Below, piece after piece: positions 62,150-64,000 of a stretch of DNA of 64,000 nucleotides. The DNA comes from Paenibacillus sp. FSL R5-0623 (lineage in GTDB: Bacteria > Bacillota > Bacilli > Paenibacillales > Paenibacillaceae). A model generated the notes under the pieces. The model ran no database searches. It was not told the DNA's origin and saw only the letters and a program-made list of their open reading frames with translations. Both the position numbers and the translations under genes were made by a program. Position 1 is the stretch's first letter. The number at the start of each line of letters is the position of its first letter. The stretch lies in contig NZ_CP150233.1 of assembly GCF_037974265.1 (NCBI RefSeq), forward strand, positions 682,001 through 746,000, read 5' to 3'.

Positions 62150-63433
62150 ATGGTGAAAAAGGCAATATTCCTGATGATGGCTGCTTTGCTCGTGTTTACA
62201 GCGGCATGTAGCTCAGGTGGAGGAACTGAAGGAGCATCTGGAGATGACTCAGTTACCCTGCGGATCGCTTGGTGGGGCTCGGATGCACGGCATGAATATA
62301 CACAGAAGGTCATCGACCTGTACAAATCGAAAAACCCGAATGTCAAAATCGACGTGGAATATGCTTCATTTGATGACTACTGGAAAAAGCTCGCACCACA
62401 AGCAGCTGCAAATCAGTTGCCTGACATCGTTCAGATGGATATTTCCTACATCAGCCAATATGCACAGAATGGTCAGCTTGAGGATCTAGCGCCTTATCTG
62501 GGCAATCAGATCAAAGTGGACGATGTGTCCGAGAACGTTATTAGCACAGGTGTAATTAACGGTAAACAATACGGCGTACCTGCCGGTGTTAATGTTCTGG
62601 GCTTCCAATATGACCCTGCTTTGCTTCAAAAAGCGGGAGCAGAAGCTATGCCTGAAAATATGACATGGGAATCATACGAAGCACTGGGTAAACAAGCCGC
62701 AGAGAAAGGCCTGTATTTGGATGGAGGGGTAGCTCCTGATATCTTCTTCCATTACTTCCTGCGTACCAAAGGACATTCGCTTTACAATGCAGAAGGAACT
62801 GGCCTTGGTTATGATGATGACCAATTGTTTGTGGAGTTCTTCGGACTTATGCGCCGCATGATCGAGCAGGGTGCAGCACCTACGCCGGATGTAGCCAACC
62901 AAACCAAAGGCATTATTGAGGAATCAGATCTCGTGAAGGAAAAGGGAATTGGCGTATGGCAATGGTCCAACCAGTTCGTAGCCTTGCAACAGGTGGCGAA
63001 CCGTCCACTCGAAATCGCTCCAATGCCAGGACCGGATATGGAAAAAGGACTATATATGCAACCAAGTATGTATTGGGGTGTAACGTCCAACTCCAAAGTG
63101 AAGGAAGAAGCGGCTAAATTCATTGATTTCTGGGTGAATGACGTGGAAGCGAACAAACTGATCAAAGGTGAGCGCGGTGTGCCAATTTCAGGAGCAATCA
63201 AAGAAGCCATCGCACCTGAGCTGAGTGACGCAACAAAACAGGTCTTTGAATTCGTAGCAGCCATGGAGCCAAAGGCTTCACCAATGAGTTCTCCGCCACC
63301 GGTTGGTTCACCTGAAGTAATCTCTGCTCTGGCAGATGTGGCTGAAGAGTTGAACTTTGGCAAAATTACACCTGAACAGGCAGCAGAAACATTCCGCAAG
63401 AACGCCGAATCTGTACTTGCGAACAATAAATAA
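62150..63433 (+). CDS. Sugar ABC transporter substrate-binding lipoprotein (family 1)
   Basis: The protein has 427 residues. A lipoprotein signal ends with VFTAAC (Cys20). The mature part, with an alpha/beta fold, starts TLRIAWWGSDARHEYTQKVI and has QLPDIVQMDISYISQYAQNG, both usual for family-1 sugar-binding proteins. The start at ATG 62150 follows AAAAGGGGAG. Preceded by a cre site and the YesM/YesN pair, and followed by the permease. The sugar (a mono- or oligosaccharide) cannot be told. Confidence 0.92.
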   Translation: MVKKAIFLMMAALLVFTAACSSGGGTEGASGDDSVTLRIAWWGSDARHEYTQKVIDLYKSKNPNVKIDVEYASFDDYWKKLAPQAAANQLPDIVQMDISYISQYAQNGQLEDLAPYLGNQIKVDDVSENVISTGVINGKQYGVPAGVNVLGFQYDPALLQKAGAEAMPENMTWESYEALGKQAAEKGLYLDGGVAPDIFFHYFLRTKGHSLYNAEGTGLGYDDDQLFVEFFGLMRRMIEQGAAPTPDVANQTKGIIEESDLVKEKGIGVWQWSNQFVALQQVANRPLEIAPMPGPDMEKGLYMQPSMYWGVTSNSKVKEEAAKFIDFWVNDVEANKLIKGERGVPISGAIKEAIAPELSDATKQVFEFVAAMEPKASPMSSPPPVGSPEVISALADVAEELNFGKITPEQAAETFRKNAESVLANNK

Positions 63434-63451
63434 CAGTTGAATTGAATGATG

Positions 63452-63553
63452 GCTTGCTCGTCCCACTTCAGGGATGGTCGGGAATGGGGCTACTCGCGAA
63501 TGCGAGGGCCTTTCCCCGTCCAGATAACCCGAAGCAAGGATGAGGGAGCAAGC
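63452..63553 (+). other. Intercistronic stem structure between binding protein and permease
   Basis: GCTTGCTC (63452-63459) pairs with GAGCAAGC (63546-63553). Inside, GGTCGGGAATGGGGC can partly pair with GGCCTTTCCCCGTCC, and CTCGC-GAAT-GCGAG sits at the tip. Such structures often stabilise the abundant binding-protein mRNA relative to the permease part. Confidence 0.6.
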
Positions 63554-63578
63554 TGATCCATGAAGGAGGTTCGTTCCA

Positions 63579-64000
63579 TTGAGGCAGTATTCGTCGTTAC
63601 GTAGAAACTTAACTGGATATGCGTTCATAAGCCCGTTTATTATTGGATTCCTGGGCTTCACACTCATCCCCATGTTTGTGTCCTTATATATGTCGTTCAC
63701 GAGTTATAACTTGTTCACTTCTCCACGGTGGATTGGGCTTGATAACTACACCAAAATGTTTTTTGATGACCCGAAATATTGGAACTCGGTCAAAGTGACG
63801 TTTCTGTATGTATTCATTGGGGTACCGTTAAGGTTGATCTTTGCCCTCTTCGTAGCGATGGTCCTAAACACTGGCTCTCGTATGATTGGAACGTACCGGA
63901 CGCTGTATTACCTGCCATCCATAATCGGTGGTAGTGTGGCCGTATCCATTATGTGGCGTAACCTCTTCAGTAATGAGGGTGTTATCAACAGTGCTCTTAC
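63579..64000 (+). CDS. Sugar ABC transporter permease (MalF/UgpA type), N-terminal part
   Basis: The gene runs off the end of the window. It starts at TTG 63579 behind AAGGAGGT, giving the start MRQYSSLRRNLTGYAFISPF and the helix IIGFLGFTLIPMFVSLYMS. A WIGLDNYTKMFFDD segment follows, typical of the first permease of CUT1 carbohydrate transporters. About 140 residues are present, up to helix 3-4 (YRTLYYLPSIIGGSVAVSIM). The conserved EAA loop lies beyond the end. Confidence 0.9.
   Translation, partial: MRQYSSLRRNLTGYAFISPFIIGFLGFTLIPMFVSLYMSFTSYNLFTSPRWIGLDNYTKMFFDDPKYWNSVKVTFLYVFIGVPLRLIFALFVAMVLNTGSRMIGTYRTLYYLPSIIGGSVAVSIMWRNLFSNEGVINSAL

Overview
The window looks like a chromosomal stretch of a low-to-mid GC, endospore-forming Gram-positive bacterium, most likely Paenibacillus. 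This rests on Bacillus/Paenibacillus-type families (EcsAB, bacilliredoxin, YneF, LipL, DUF2935 proteins, stalk-domain hydrolases, YesM/YesN two-component systems), strong AGGAGG ribosome-binding sites, frequent TTG/GTG starts, and intrinsic terminators closing most transcription units. The genus is inferred from gene content; no 16S gene or other phylogenetic marker is present. I found no tRNA, rRNA, insertion sequence, prophage or CRISPR array.

Layout. 1-3.3 kb: tail of a metal P-type ATPase, an SdpI-like protein, and a MerR regulator with its MFS pump and a UspA protein. 3.4-12.2 kb: aldehyde dehydrogenase, a TipAS-type MerR protein, free methionine sulfoxide reductase, GNAT enzyme, and two more MFS exporters around a MarR repressor. 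12.4-15.1 kb: two adjacent secreted repeat proteins of unknown function, the second with six and a half 129-bp tandem repeats. 15.2-15.9 kb: a Doc-type toxin and AbrB-like antitoxin with palindromic operators. 16-34.8 kb: housekeeping genes (ecsAB, a flavoprotein, a PAS histidine kinase, bacilliredoxin, nadE, acpS, mutY, sodA, lepB, a queG-ogt fusion, an HD-GYP protein, yneF, folE, lipL). 34.9-37.4 kb, minus strand: a DUF2935-superoxide dismutase fusion and a membrane-anchored hydrolase. 37.7-41 kb: an IclR regulator, then thiC behind a TPP riboswitch. 41.0-41.4 kb: a very short hydrophobic peptide gene facing a convergent small RNA, read here as a type I toxin-antitoxin module. 41.5-44.8 kb, minus strand: a racemase-fold protein, a small protein, and a zinc-ribbon/effector-binding protein with a WYL regulator. 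44.9-48.5 kb: a vanRS-vanY-vanZ-like cell-wall cluster without vanHAX. 48.6-58.4 kb: aconitase, an amidase-domain protein, ddl, uvsE, inositol monophosphatase, and a secreted SGNH hydrolase. 58.6-64 kb: a YesM/YesN two-component system controlling, by position, a CcpA-linked sugar ABC transporter that runs off the end.

How the parts fit. Several genes handle oxidative damage (two superoxide dismutases, fRMsr, bacilliredoxin, MutY, and the Ogt domain for alkylation). Another set handles the envelope (VanY, VanZ, Ddl, LepB, EcsAB). The most interesting signals are a perfect palindrome GTTTCAT-N3-ATGAAAC shared by the iclR and acnA upstream regions, the probable type I toxin-antitoxin pair, the two enzyme fusions, the secreted repeat-protein pair, and two families of short dispersed repeats in gene leaders.
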